7,255 nt of DNA from Methanoculleus marisnigri. Lineage in GTDB: Archaea; Halobacteriota; Methanomicrobia; Methanomicrobiales; Methanoculleaceae. Under the pieces are notes generated by a model. It did not search any database. It was given only the letters and a program-made list of their open reading frames with translations, and was not told where the DNA came from. A program made the translations under genes and the position numbers. The stretch's first letter is position 1. Every line of letters begins with the position of its first letter. Where the stretch lies: the NCBI GenBank assembly GCA_002503885.1, contig DASQ01000136.1:1-7255 (forward strand), written 5' to 3'. This document shows positions 1 through 5,529 of the stretch, in pieces.

Positions 1-2
1 GG

Positions 3-248
3 AAGCGGCGGATCAAGCGAGGGTTGTACCGGAGTGCTCTGGGCACCCTGATCAACGCCGACGTCAACGGCGCTCTGAACCATTTACGAAAGGTAGCCGG
101 TGATTCCGTGGTTCCACGGATAATCGGTAGGGGCCGCGTCAACCGGCCCGTGCGAATAAGGACGTCTTTTGAACCGTCAACCTTCGCACCGATTAAATTG
201 CAGCCCTGTGCCCCACAAGGGGCCCCCGCTGCAAGCCCCCGGTTTTAA
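3..248 (+). CDS. tnpB: TnpB-type RNA-guided endonuclease, C-terminal part (partial, starts outside the window)
   Basis: The frame is open from the left edge of the window, so this is only the tail of a gene. The fragment begins KRRIKRGLYRSALGTLINAD and continues DVNGALNHLRKV. This is the RuvC-III region of TnpB, where the Asp of the NADxNGALN motif is the last catalytic acidic residue; the zinc finger and RuvC-I/II lie upstream and are not visible. About 55 residues follow, an Arg/Pro-rich tail containing GRGRVNRPVRIRTSF, as is common in methanogen TnpB proteins. TnpB is a small nuclease guided by an RNA transcribed from the 3' end of its own element, and it favours retention of the transposon. 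The catalytic Asp is present and no frameshift is seen, so the protein could be intact. The TTG at 24 is internal, not a start. Confidence 0.85.
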   Translation, partial: KRRIKRGLYRSALGTLINADVNGALNHLRKVAGDSVVPRIIGRGRVNRPVRIRTSFEPSTFAPIKLQPCAPQGAPAASPRF

Positions 249-255
249 CCGGGGG
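211..255 (+). repeat. paired hairpins of the IS right end / omega RNA scaffold
   Basis: Two stem-loops lie back to back: CCCC(211-214)-ACAA-GGGG(219-222), and CCCCCGG(236-242)-TTTTAA-CCGGGGG(249-255). The second can close two further T-A pairs. They straddle the tnpB stop codon (246-248), which is where IS200/IS605 elements carry the right-end structure recognised by TnpA and the scaffold of the TnpB guide RNA. Being palindromic, the second hairpin could also act as a terminator for the convergent membrane-protein gene ending at 269, although no T-run follows it on that strand. Confidence 0.6.
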
Positions 256-268
256 TAGTTGACAAAGG

Positions 269-2284
269 TTACCCATCCCGCTCGTAGATCCGGACCCCAC
301 CCCTGTCATAGATCGGCACGAGCCCGTGGTCCGGCAGCCGGACGTCGTAGCGCTCGCGTTCGGCCTCGCCGACGTAGAGGAGGGTCGCGTTGTACTTCGC
401 CATGAGCGCGAGGGTCTGCTCCGAGTCCTCGTAGATCGCCCGGATCTCCGCCGGGCGCTCGGTATACCACGCGCCGTTCCCCCGCCAGGTCAGCTCGTGG
501 CTGATCTGCCCGAGGACCGTCGGGATGCCCGTGAAGGACGAGATCCGCGAGTAATACCCATAATCACCGTTCTCCGCCTCCACGAGCACGTGGCCGCCGT
601 CGAGCGTCCGGAGGTAATCGATCGCCGCGGCCTCCCCGGGCCGCGTGGCCTCAAGGTAGGCGAGCCCGTCCAGGGTGGTGTAGCCCGCCGGCGGGTAGTC
701 GATCCCGAGGAGGCCCCGGCCGATATCGACGTCGAGGACGACCGGGGCGGCGATGAGAGCGAGGGCCGCGAGAGCCGCAAGCCACTTTCCTGCCGCCGCC
801 GGGAGTATGGGCCGCCGGGCTGCAAGCCACCCCCCGGCGAGGAGGAGGGAGCCGGTGCCAAGGAGGATCCAGGCGTCGAAGTAGAACTTGAAGATGGTGT
901 TGAACCGGCTGTAATCCCCGCCGAGCATCTCCATCAAATAGAAGACCTCGCAGAAAGCGATCACCGCGAGGCCGGCGACGCAGAGGAGGTCCGGGAAGGC
1001 GTGTTTTCGCCGGAGGAGGAGGTAGGCGAGCGGCACCAGGACGAGCCCGAGGGCGACGTAGCCGGTGGCGAGAAACGGGAGCGCGACGGCGAGCAGGACC
1101 GGGAACCGCCGTATATCCCGGGCGACGGCGGCGTAGACGATTCCAAGGAATCCGCCCCAGATCGCGAGGAACGCGAGCGGGTCGGTGGGGGGGAAGCCTG
1201 CGCCGATCCCGCCGATACCCGCGGGCTCAAGCTGCAGGTAGTAGGGGAGGTAGAGGAGGAAGGCGAGACCCGGGACCGCGGCGGCGGCCATGAGAGTGGA
1301 GCGGTCCCGCTCGCGGAGAGAGAGCGCGAGAAGGAAGACGGCGACAAGCGGCCCGTAGACGAGGGCGTCCCAGGAGGAGAGGAGCGGCATCGACCCGATG
1401 CTCACCGCGAGGAGGAGGGCAAGGCCCCGCCGGCCCCGGGTGTCGAGCCCGCTCCACCGGCACCACGCAAACCCGAGGAGGAAGATGAGGAGGAACTGGT
1501 TGAACGCGGCCATCTCGAAGGCGTGGACGTTCCCGAGGAAGAGGGAGAAGGCCGGAAACTCGAACCGGGCGCCGGCGACGATCCAGTTGGTCTCCTGGAG
1601 CGCCTCATAGAGGCCGGCACCGGTAGCGAGGAACCAGGGGACCGATGGGGGGACGAGGAGGAGGACCGGGAGCGCTACCCACCGCCACCGCCGGAGGAGC
1701 AGGCTCCCCGTGGCGTAGAGCGTCACGAATGAGGCGCCGTAGACCGTGGCCGGAACCAGGTTGAAGGCCACCTCAGAAGGGATGCCGGTGACGATCGCGA
1801 GGCAGCCCGTCAGCCAGTGGCCGAGGTAGTAGTAGACGGTGAGGTGGCCGCCCGCAAACCAGGGGTCGAGCGGCGGCACCACAGGCTCCCGGATCACGCT
1901 CGCGAGGAAGGCGTGGTTCATGTACTGCTCGCTGAAGTAGCCGATGGGCGGGTTCACGAACCGGACCGCGAGCGCGAAGAGAAATCCGACCAGGAAGACC
2001 GCGTCCCAGGCGAGGAGACCCCGGATCTCCCGGAGCCGGTACTCGCCACGCCGGATGCCGTAGGCCCCGAGACCCAGAAAGATCAGGAGGGCGAGGGCGA
2101 CCGGGATGCGGAGGAGGCCGCAGTACCAGGTCGCGAGGGCGAAGAGGAGGAGGGAGGCCGGGTAGGCCGCAGGGTAGGCGTAGCCCCCGAGTGCCGGGCG
2201 GAGGCGGGGCCAGAGGGCGAGCTGGAGCCCCTTTAAGAGCCCGGCCCAGAGGAGGACGTCGTACACCTGCAGCAGGAGGTCCAC
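269..2284 (-). CDS. YYY/DUF2298 family polytopic membrane protein
   Basis: A 671-residue integral membrane protein of the DUF2298 family (Chlor_Arch_YYY), known from archaea and Chloroflexi. Its biochemical role is unproven; its architecture resembles GT-C-type membrane glycosyltransferases. Family hallmarks are YMNHAFLASVI (121-131), PPLDPWFAGG (137-146), the namesake YYY in VYYYLGHW (residues 151-153), and SRFNTIFKFYFDAW (459-472). Many hydrophobic segments span residues 1-515. They are followed by a soluble C-terminal domain with YGYYSRISSFTGIPTVLG (575-592) and SHELTWRG, probably outside the membrane. The start is GTG at 2284; a TATA-like GCATATACTCC lies about 25 bases upstream, implying a nearly leaderless transcript, and no convincing ribosome binding site is seen. 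The length fits the family. A role in cell-surface glycan or lipid-linked sugar transfer is inference only. The stop codon abuts the right end of an IS element. Confidence 0.88.
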   Translation of the reverse strand: MDLLLQVYDVLLWAGLLKGLQLALWPRLRPALGGYAYPAAYPASLLLFALATWYCGLLRIPVALALLIFLGLGAYGIRRGEYRLREIRGLLAWDAVFLVGFLFALAVRFVNPPIGYFSEQYMNHAFLASVIREPVVPPLDPWFAGGHLTVYYYLGHWLTGCLAIVTGIPSEVAFNLVPATVYGASFVTLYATGSLLLRRWRWVALPVLLLVPPSVPWFLATGAGLYEALQETNWIVAGARFEFPAFSLFLGNVHAFEMAAFNQFLLIFLLGFAWCRWSGLDTRGRRGLALLLAVSIGSMPLLSSWDALVYGPLVAVFLLALSLRERDRSTLMAAAAVPGLAFLLYLPYYLQLEPAGIGGIGAGFPPTDPLAFLAIWGGFLGIVYAAVARDIRRFPVLLAVALPFLATGYVALGLVLVPLAYLLLRRKHAFPDLLCVAGLAVIAFCEVFYLMEMLGGDYSRFNTIFKFYFDAWILLGTGSLLLAGGWLAARRPILPAAAGKWLAALAALALIAAPVVLDVDIGRGLLGIDYPPAGYTTLDGLAYLEATRPGEAAAIDYLRTLDGGHVLVEAENGDYGYYSRISSFTGIPTVLGQISHELTWRGNGAWYTERPAEIRAIYEDSEQTLALMAKYNATLLYVGEAERERYDVRLPDHGLVPIYDRGGVRIYERDG

Positions 2285-2302
2285 GCCCTGCTATCGGGGT
2301 TG

Positions 2303-2313
2303 GAGTATATGCG
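2303..2313 (-). promoter_or_regulatory. TATA-like element of the YYY membrane-protein gene
   Basis: On the minus strand GCATATACTCC is centred about 24 bases before the GTG start at 2284. That is the archaeal TATA-to-start distance for a leaderless or near-leaderless mRNA. GCGC-TTT-GCGC (2311-2321) overlaps its upstream side. No other AT-rich stretch exists in the 60-base gap. Confidence 0.4.
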
Positions 2314-2344
2314 CTTTGCGCCTGCTCTCCGCGGCAGGGGCCGC

Positions 2345-2602
2345 TCACTGCAGTTGGACCTCCGCTCTCTTCACCTCGCGAGATCCTTTCTCGTGGTCAC
2401 CCCAGTCCCCGCACTCGGTGATGACCTTCCACGTTTCGCGGATCCCTTCCTCCAGCCGTGCTATCCGGGCGGTCCCGCCGAGGCTCTCCTCGACTTCGAA
2501 GAACTCTCGTGCTTTCTGCTCATTAAACGGGCCGTAGCGCTTGATGCCGTCGTGGTCGCTGAGAACTTCGACCCTGTACTTCAGCCGGGAGGTATTCATC
2601 AT
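2345..2602 (-). CDS. small protein of unknown function (85 aa)
   Basis: I do not recognise this family. The product is 85 residues, charged and soluble, with no signal peptide, membrane segment or cysteine cluster (one Cys, in ITECGDWGD near residue 65). The order is a basic N-terminus (SRLKYRVEVLSDHDG), a middle with GPFNEQKAREFFEVEESLGG, a probable helix (RIARLEEGIRETWKVI), and a charged tail. The stretch RYGPFNEQKAREFFEVEESL looks like a small alpha/beta fold. The start is well supported: the minus-strand sequence before it is TCGGTGAATA then ATG ATG, with the GGTGA ribosome binding site 3-6 bases upstream. Either ATG could be used. The gene stands alone: 60 bases separate it from the membrane-protein gene, which has its own TATA-like box. 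Real coding is favoured by the ribosome binding site and a balanced amino-acid composition, unlike the Arg/Pro/Ser-rich translations of shadow frames. Confidence 0.7.
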   Translation of the reverse strand: MMNTSRLKYRVEVLSDHDGIKRYGPFNEQKAREFFEVEESLGGTARIARLEEGIRETWKVITECGDWGDHEKGSREVKRAEVQLQ

Positions 2603-2605
2603 TAT

Positions 2606-2642
2606 TCACCGAACGAGAAAGTCACCTGCCGCCCCATAAACC
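2606..2642 (-). promoter_or_regulatory. promoter and ribosome binding site of the 85-aa gene
   Basis: The minus strand carries a TATA-like GGTTTATGG (about 2634-2642) and then GGTGA (2606-2610) just before ATGATG. GGTGA matches the anti-Shine-Dalgarno end of archaeal 16S rRNA. The TATA position predicts transcription starting near 2612 and a very short leader. The TATA match is imperfect. Confidence 0.35.
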
Positions 2643-2770
2643 TTGGGGATCCTTCACCGGCACGGTGGGGGTGAGGGAAAACCATTACGATTACCGCCGC
2701 GTTCCAATCCGGAGCGGATGGGAGCGCGGTGGCGGGCACAAATTTCTGCAATCCCTGGTATTTTTCCACA
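2632..2770 (+). other. candidate structured RNA region in an intergenic gap
   Basis: Three stem-loops occur in series: CCCCA/TGGGG (2632-2648), CACCG-GCA-CGGTG (2655-2667), and a long hairpin at 2694-2732. The long one pairs 2694-2705 with 2721-2732 (12 bp including two G-U), then an A-G mismatch, then ATCCG/CGGAT closed by a GAG loop. The two wobble pairs are G-U only in plus-strand RNA and become C-A mismatches on the minus strand. A T5 run at 2761-2765 follows at a terminator-like distance. The flanking genes are all on the minus strand, so a plus-strand transcript would be a stand-alone RNA. I recognise no tRNA, C/D or H/ACA pattern. No clear plus-strand TATA box is visible. Confidence 0.3.
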
Positions 2771-2860
2771 AGACCACGATGCATGGACGACCTCCGGTGA
2801 CAGGGATGGTATCGCCCGCCCGCGACCATATTTTTCCTTCCGGAGGGGGCCTGTGCGGGA

Positions 2861-2877
2861 GAGGGGGATACCCCCTC
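2861..2877 (-). terminator. hairpin at the 3' end of the thiC-like gene
   Basis: GAGGGGG-ATA-CCCCCTC forms a perfect 7-bp stem with a 3-base loop and overlaps the TGA stop at 2876-2878. It ends the minus-strand ThiC-family gene and probably stabilises or terminates its mRNA. No T-run follows on the minus strand, so it is not a typical U-tract terminator. Confidence 0.4.
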
Positions 2878-4114
2878 ACCTCTGCTCCCTGAGCCGCTTC
2901 ATGAGGGCGATCGCACAGAAGTCCCCGCACATCGTGCATGGCCCTGGTTCGGGGGCGAGGTTCCTTGCGGTTTCCGGGTCGATGGCATGGGCAATCTGTC
3001 CATCCCGGTCGAGGCGGGAGCGGGAACGGGCGAGGGCGAGGTCTTGGCCGTCCGGGCCGTACTTGATCGAGTCGCCGATATGCGCGGCGATCTTAAAAGC
3101 GATGAGTCCTTCCCGCACCTGGTCGGGGGTCGGGAGGCCGAGGTGCTCGGCCGGGGTGAGGTAGCAGAGGTAATCGGCGCCTGCGCCGCTTGCAATGCTT
3201 GCGCCGACGCACCCCGCGATGTGGTCGTACCCGACAGCAATGTCAGTGGGGAGAGGGCCGGCGACAAACAGCGGCGCGCGGGAGTGCTCCCGGTAACGCC
3301 GGAGGTAGACAGGGATCCTGTCGGCCCTGACATGGCCGCCGAGCCCCTCGATGATCGTCTGGACGCCGTGCTCATGGGCGTAGGCGGCAAGCCGCGCGTT
3401 CCAGCGCATCTCCCCCTTCTGGGCCTCGTCCATCTCATCGTGGATGCACCCGCTCCGCATCGCGTTGCCGAGGGAGAGGACGATGTCGTGTTCCCTGAGG
3501 ATGGTGAGGATCTCATCGAAGTGCTCAACGAAGGGATTCTCAGCGTCGTGGGCGAGCATGTAGGCGGCGGTGATCGATCCGCCCTTCGAGACGACCCCCA
3601 TGATCCGCTCTCCGTCCCAGGCGGCGTCGATCATCTCCCTGCTGACGGTGTGGAGGACGAACGAGGAGACCCCCTCATCTGCCTGATGCCTGATGGTGGC
3701 GAGGATATCCTCTGCGGTCATAGTACCGATGCCGATCTCGGCAGCAACCTGGTAGACCGGCACCGTGGTGACCGGGAGAGTGGTGGCGGCAAAGATCGCG
3801 CGCCGGATCGCTGTGATATCGCCCCCGGTGGAGAGGTCGGTGATGGTGTCCGCGCCGTGCAGCCCGGCAATCCTGGCCTTCTCGACCTCCTCTTCGGGAT
3901 GAACCCGGGACGTCGAGGTCCCGAGGTTGACGTTGACCTTCGTTCGCAACCCGCGGCCGATGCCGACCGAGCGTGTTTCTCGCGTCATGATAACGGCTTC
4001 GCCGACGGCGACGGAGTAGCGGAGATCTTCGGCCTTGATCCCTTCGGCCGCTGCGACCGCTTCCATCCGGGGGGTGATGGACCCCTCCCGGGCCTCTTCG
4101 ATCTGGGTCTTCAT
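2876..4114 (-). CDS. thiC: ThiC-family radical SAM enzyme: HMP-phosphate synthase ThiC or a 5-hydroxybenzimidazole synthase (BzaF)-like paralog
   Basis: ThiC converts aminoimidazole ribotide (AIR) to the thiamin pyrimidine HMP-P using SAM and a [4Fe-4S] cluster. Family landmarks are NVNLGTSTS (61-69), DLSTGGD (93-99), a cluster-binding C-terminus CTMCGDFC (Cys 393, 396, 400), and the stretch GPLPTDIAVGYDHIAG (286-301) with LCYLTPAEHLGLPTP. At 412 residues it is the short archaeal form lacking the N-terminal domain of bacterial ThiC. It departs from canonical ThiC in three motifs: LGNAMRSG for LGDGLRPG, EGLGGHVR for EGPGHVP, and a CX2CX3C cluster motif for CX2CX4C. BzaF-type paralogs also act on AIR, so product identity is open. 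I chose ATG 4114 (MKTQIEEAREGSITPRM), as in related proteins. The frame is open to ATG 4180, but those 22 residues look non-homologous. A GGAGGG abuts the ATG, closer than usual. Confidence 0.88.
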   Translation of the reverse strand: MKTQIEEAREGSITPRMEAVAAAEGIKAEDLRYSVAVGEAVIMTRETRSVGIGRGLRTKVNVNLGTSTSRVHPEEEVEKARIAGLHGADTITDLSTGGDITAIRRAIFAATTLPVTTVPVYQVAAEIGIGTMTAEDILATIRHQADEGVSSFVLHTVSREMIDAAWDGERIMGVVSKGGSITAAYMLAHDAENPFVEHFDEILTILREHDIVLSLGNAMRSGCIHDEMDEAQKGEMRWNARLAAYAHEHGVQTIIEGLGGHVRADRIPVYLRRYREHSRAPLFVAGPLPTDIAVGYDHIAGCVGASIASGAGADYLCYLTPAEHLGLPTPDQVREGLIAFKIAAHIGDSIKYGPDGQDLALARSRSRLDRDGQIAHAIDPETARNLAPEPGPCTMCGDFCAIALMKRLREQR

Positions 4115-4273
4115 CCCTCCATCTGTTGGATTCCAGACCCGAAAAAGTCCGCGATGGAAATGCTGCCGTTCGATCGCCATCCCGTGCCCGATAACCCTGC
4201 AGAGCCCGGCCCGGGGAGCAAACCGGGACGCCCTCGGCCTCCCTCACCGCACCTCCCCGGGCCGGTGACGTAC

Positions 4274-4282
4274 CTTATATAC
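4274..4282 (+). promoter_or_regulatory. TATA box of the zinc-ribbon gene in the divergent gap
   Basis: CTTATATAC is a good archaeal TATA box, 38-46 bases before the ATG at 4320, predicting transcription from about 4303 with a leader of roughly 17 bases. No GGTGA-type site precedes the ATG. The 205-base gap (4115-4319) separates it from the divergent ThiC-family gene. Read on the minus strand the same box is GTATATAAG and could in principle serve that gene with a leader of about 130 bases. Otherwise the minus strand offers only a weak CTTTTTC at 4141-4147. Confidence 0.5.
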
Positions 4283-4319
4283 TATCCAATCATAACTCTA
4301 CAGGCAGTGTTCTATCTGC

Positions 4320-4517
4320 ATGAGCAATCCAATGGATTATAACAGAGGCAACAGCAGAAATTTCGGTGGACCGAGGAACTTCGGCGGCCCCCGTGAAATG
4401 ACGAAGACCGTTTGTTCAGACTGTGGGAAAGAGTGCGAAGTCCCGTTCAAGCCGACTGAGGGCAGACCCGTATATTGCCAGGACTGCCTCCCGAAGCACA
4501 GAAAACCCCGGTTCTAA
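4320..4517 (+). CDS. CxxC-x17-CxxC zinc-ribbon miniprotein with an FGGP-repeat N-terminus
   Basis: A 65-residue protein. Residues 32-56 form the metal site: C32-SD-C35, seventeen residues, then C53-QD-C56, matching the archaeal CxxC-x17-CxxC domain that is thought to bind zinc as a treble-clef or zinc ribbon. A fifth cysteine (C39) lies between the pairs. The N-terminus is disordered and rich in Asn, Arg, Gly and Phe, with a tandem RNFGGP RNFGGP (13-24). The tail KHRKPRF is basic. This composition resembles RGG-type nucleic-acid binders, so RNA or single-strand DNA binding is a reasonable inference, but no function is known to me for this family. It is a one-gene unit: own TATA box, short leader, and a T-rich terminator right after the stop. 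The frame is short and lies opposite to its neighbours. Its lower GC and intact cysteine spacing support it as real. Confidence 0.85.
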   Translation: MSNPMDYNRGNSRNFGGPRNFGGPREMTKTVCSDCGKECEVPFKPTEGRPVYCQDCLPKHRKPRF

Positions 4518-4525
4518 ACCAATAC

Positions 4526-4540
4526 ATTCTTCTTTTTCAA
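4526..4540 (+). terminator. T-rich terminator after the zinc-ribbon gene
   Basis: ATTCTTCTTTTTCAA begins 9 bases after the TAA stop. Archaeal RNA polymerase terminates at such oligo-T tracts without needing a hairpin. It is the only pyrimidine T-tract between the convergent genes on this strand. An 8-bp inverted repeat, ACCGGAGA (4540-4547) and TCTCCGGT (4568-4575), follows directly. Confidence 0.5.
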
Positions 4541-4623
4541 CCGGAGAGTCACGAAACCCCTGCCGGATCTCCGGTAATGCTCCTTTCACCCCGAGCAGAG
4601 CGGCCCGGAGGCATAACGAAGAG

Positions 4624-4650
4624 CCCCGGGGGTATGCGGTCACCCCGGGG
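4624..4650 (-). terminator. GC-rich hairpin after the second MinD-type ATPase gene
   Basis: CCCCGGGG (4624-4631) and CCCCGGGG (4643-4650), each with an adjoining T or A, give a stem of about 9 bp with one bulged G. It starts 10 bases after the TGA stop of the minus-strand ATPase operon, and on that strand is followed by CTCTTCGTTATG, a weak T-rich tail. It probably marks the operon end, facing the T-tract of the convergent gene. Confidence 0.4.
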
Positions 4651-4659
4651 AGAGCGGGC

Positions 4660-5529
4660 TCACCGGAGCCCGAGTTCGGAGAAGAGGGTATTCCGGAGGT
4701 CCCGGAGAGCGTCCGTCGCCGGGGACTCGCTCCGGGTCACGGGCTGGCCGTTCCGGACCGCTTCGATAACTATCGGATCGAACGGGATCTTTCCTGCCAC
4801 CAGGATCTCCTCCTTCCTGCAGTACTCCTCGATCCTTTCGCAGATATCCTCCGCGAGGTCGAACCGGTTGATCGCGACGAAGATCCGGACGCCAAACCGC
4901 CGGCAGACCGTCACCAGCCGCTCAAGATCGTGGAGCCCGGAGACCCCCGGCTCCGTGACGATGAGGACCGCGTCCATACCGCCGATCGTCGCGATCAGCG
5001 GACACCCGATCCCCGGCGGGCCGTCGGCGAGCAGCAGGTCCGCGTCGCCCGCAAGGTTCATGGCCCGCTTCTTCACCTCGGTGACGAGCAGCCCCGAGTT
5101 CCCGGCGCCCGGGAAGAGCCGGGCGTGGGCGAGGGTGCCCCGGTCCGTCGCCGAGGTGTAGATCTCGCCGCAGACACGGGGTTCCATCTGGACCGCCCCC
5201 GTGGGGCAGACGTAGGTGCAGACAGCGCAGCCCTCACAGTGCAGGGCGTCCACCACCCAGGCATCATCCCGGCGCACGATTGCCGAAAACCGGCAGTGGT
5301 CCGCGCAGATCCCGCAGTCGCGGCAGAGGGCCGGGTCGATCCGGGCCGCCGCGAGCCCCCGGAACTCCTCCGTGGTGAGCCGCCGGGGTTCGAAGAGGAG
5401 TTCCAGGTTCGCGGCGTCCACGTCACAGTCGACGAGTACCTGCGGCACGGCACTGATATCCGCGAGCGCAGCCGCCACCATCGTCTTCCCCGTGCCGCCC
5501 TTGCCGCTGACGACCGCGAGCCGGATCAC
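4660..5529 (-). CDS. MinD-superfamily P-loop ATPase with inserted ferredoxin domain (second of pair)
   Basis: A 289-residue COG1149-type ATPase: a MinD/Mrp-like fold with a dicluster ferredoxin inserted between the Walker A' region and the rest of the domain. Visible are the deviant Walker A VSGKGGTGKT (7-16), VDCDVDAANLELLF (33-46), eight insert cysteines in two CxxCxxCxxxC motifs (69/72/75/79 and 98/101/104/108, the latter ending in CP), and the Walker B-like LLLADGPPGIGCPL (165-178) with an extra Cys 176. It is cytoplasmic. Such proteins are thought to build or move Fe-S or Mo-type cofactors, or drive ATP-gated electron transfer; its client is probably the NifX-like protein encoded upstream. 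The GTG start at 5529 overlaps the previous stop by 4 bases (GTGA) with GGGGTGA just upstream, indicating translational coupling. The longer frame to 5589 runs through the preceding gene and is rejected. Confidence 0.9.
   Translation of the reverse strand: MIRLAVVSGKGGTGKTMVAAALADISAVPQVLVDCDVDAANLELLFEPRRLTTEEFRGLAAARIDPALCRDCGICADHCRFSAIVRRDDAWVVDALHCEGCAVCTYVCPTGAVQMEPRVCGEIYTSATDRGTLAHARLFPGAGNSGLLVTEVKKRAMNLAGDADLLLADGPPGIGCPLIATIGGMDAVLIVTEPGVSGLHDLERLVTVCRRFGVRIFVAINRFDLAEDICERIEEYCRKEEILVAGKIPFDPIVIEAVRNGQPVTRSESPATDALRDLRNTLFSELGLR

Larger units (their letters stand above)
1..262 (+). mobile_element. 3' part of an IS200/IS605-family (IS1341-like) element: tnpB end plus right end
   Basis: The stretch holds the tnpB C-terminus followed by a compact GC-rich tail with two hairpins, CCCC-ACAA-GGGG at 211-222 and a 7-9 bp stem at 236-255, then GTAGTTGAC. 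Subterminal hairpins rather than terminal inverted repeats are characteristic of IS200/IS605 right ends. In such elements the 3' end of tnpB and the right end also form the omega (reRNA) guide scaffold. The exact right boundary is inferred at about 262, because the TTGAC-like motif ends there and the neighbouring gene's stop codon begins at 271 reading leftward. The left end lies outside the window, so whether tnpA is present cannot be told. Confidence 0.7.

Noticed and set aside
326..1732. 468-residue plus-strand open frame, very rich in Glu, Arg and Pro
   Set aside because: It is the antisense shadow of the YYY membrane-protein gene. The minus-strand frame has clear family motifs and membrane segments, while this one is low-complexity charged sequence typical of GC-rich antisense frames.
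2694..2745. tRNA or H/ACA guide RNA in the intergenic hairpin (GTTCCAATCC resembles a T-loop; ACA follows the stem)
   Set aside because: No acceptor, D or anticodon arms can be drawn, and the stem has no internal pseudouridylation pocket at the right distance from ACA.
2602..2829. 75-residue minus-strand open frame ending on the 85-aa gene's start
   Set aside because: No ribosome binding site, no recognisable features, and it reads through the hairpin region; the TAATG overlap is probably chance.
4115..4180. 22-residue N-terminal extension of the ThiC-family protein from ATG 4180
   Set aside because: The extension does not resemble ThiC N-termini, no ribosome binding site precedes it, and related proteins begin near MKTQIEEAREG.
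4115..4260. TPP (THI-box) riboswitch in the leader of the ThiC-family gene
   Set aside because: On the minus strand GGCCGAGG and GGGTTATCGGGCACGGGATGG loosely recall THI-box parts, but the invariant CTGAGA and CTGAT core bases are missing and the spacing does not fit. Covariance-model search with the TPP family would settle it.
2987..4342. 451-residue plus-strand open frame opposite the ThiC-family gene
   Set aside because: Antisense shadow of a gene with unmistakable ThiC motifs; it has no recognisable domain and runs through the divergent promoter region.
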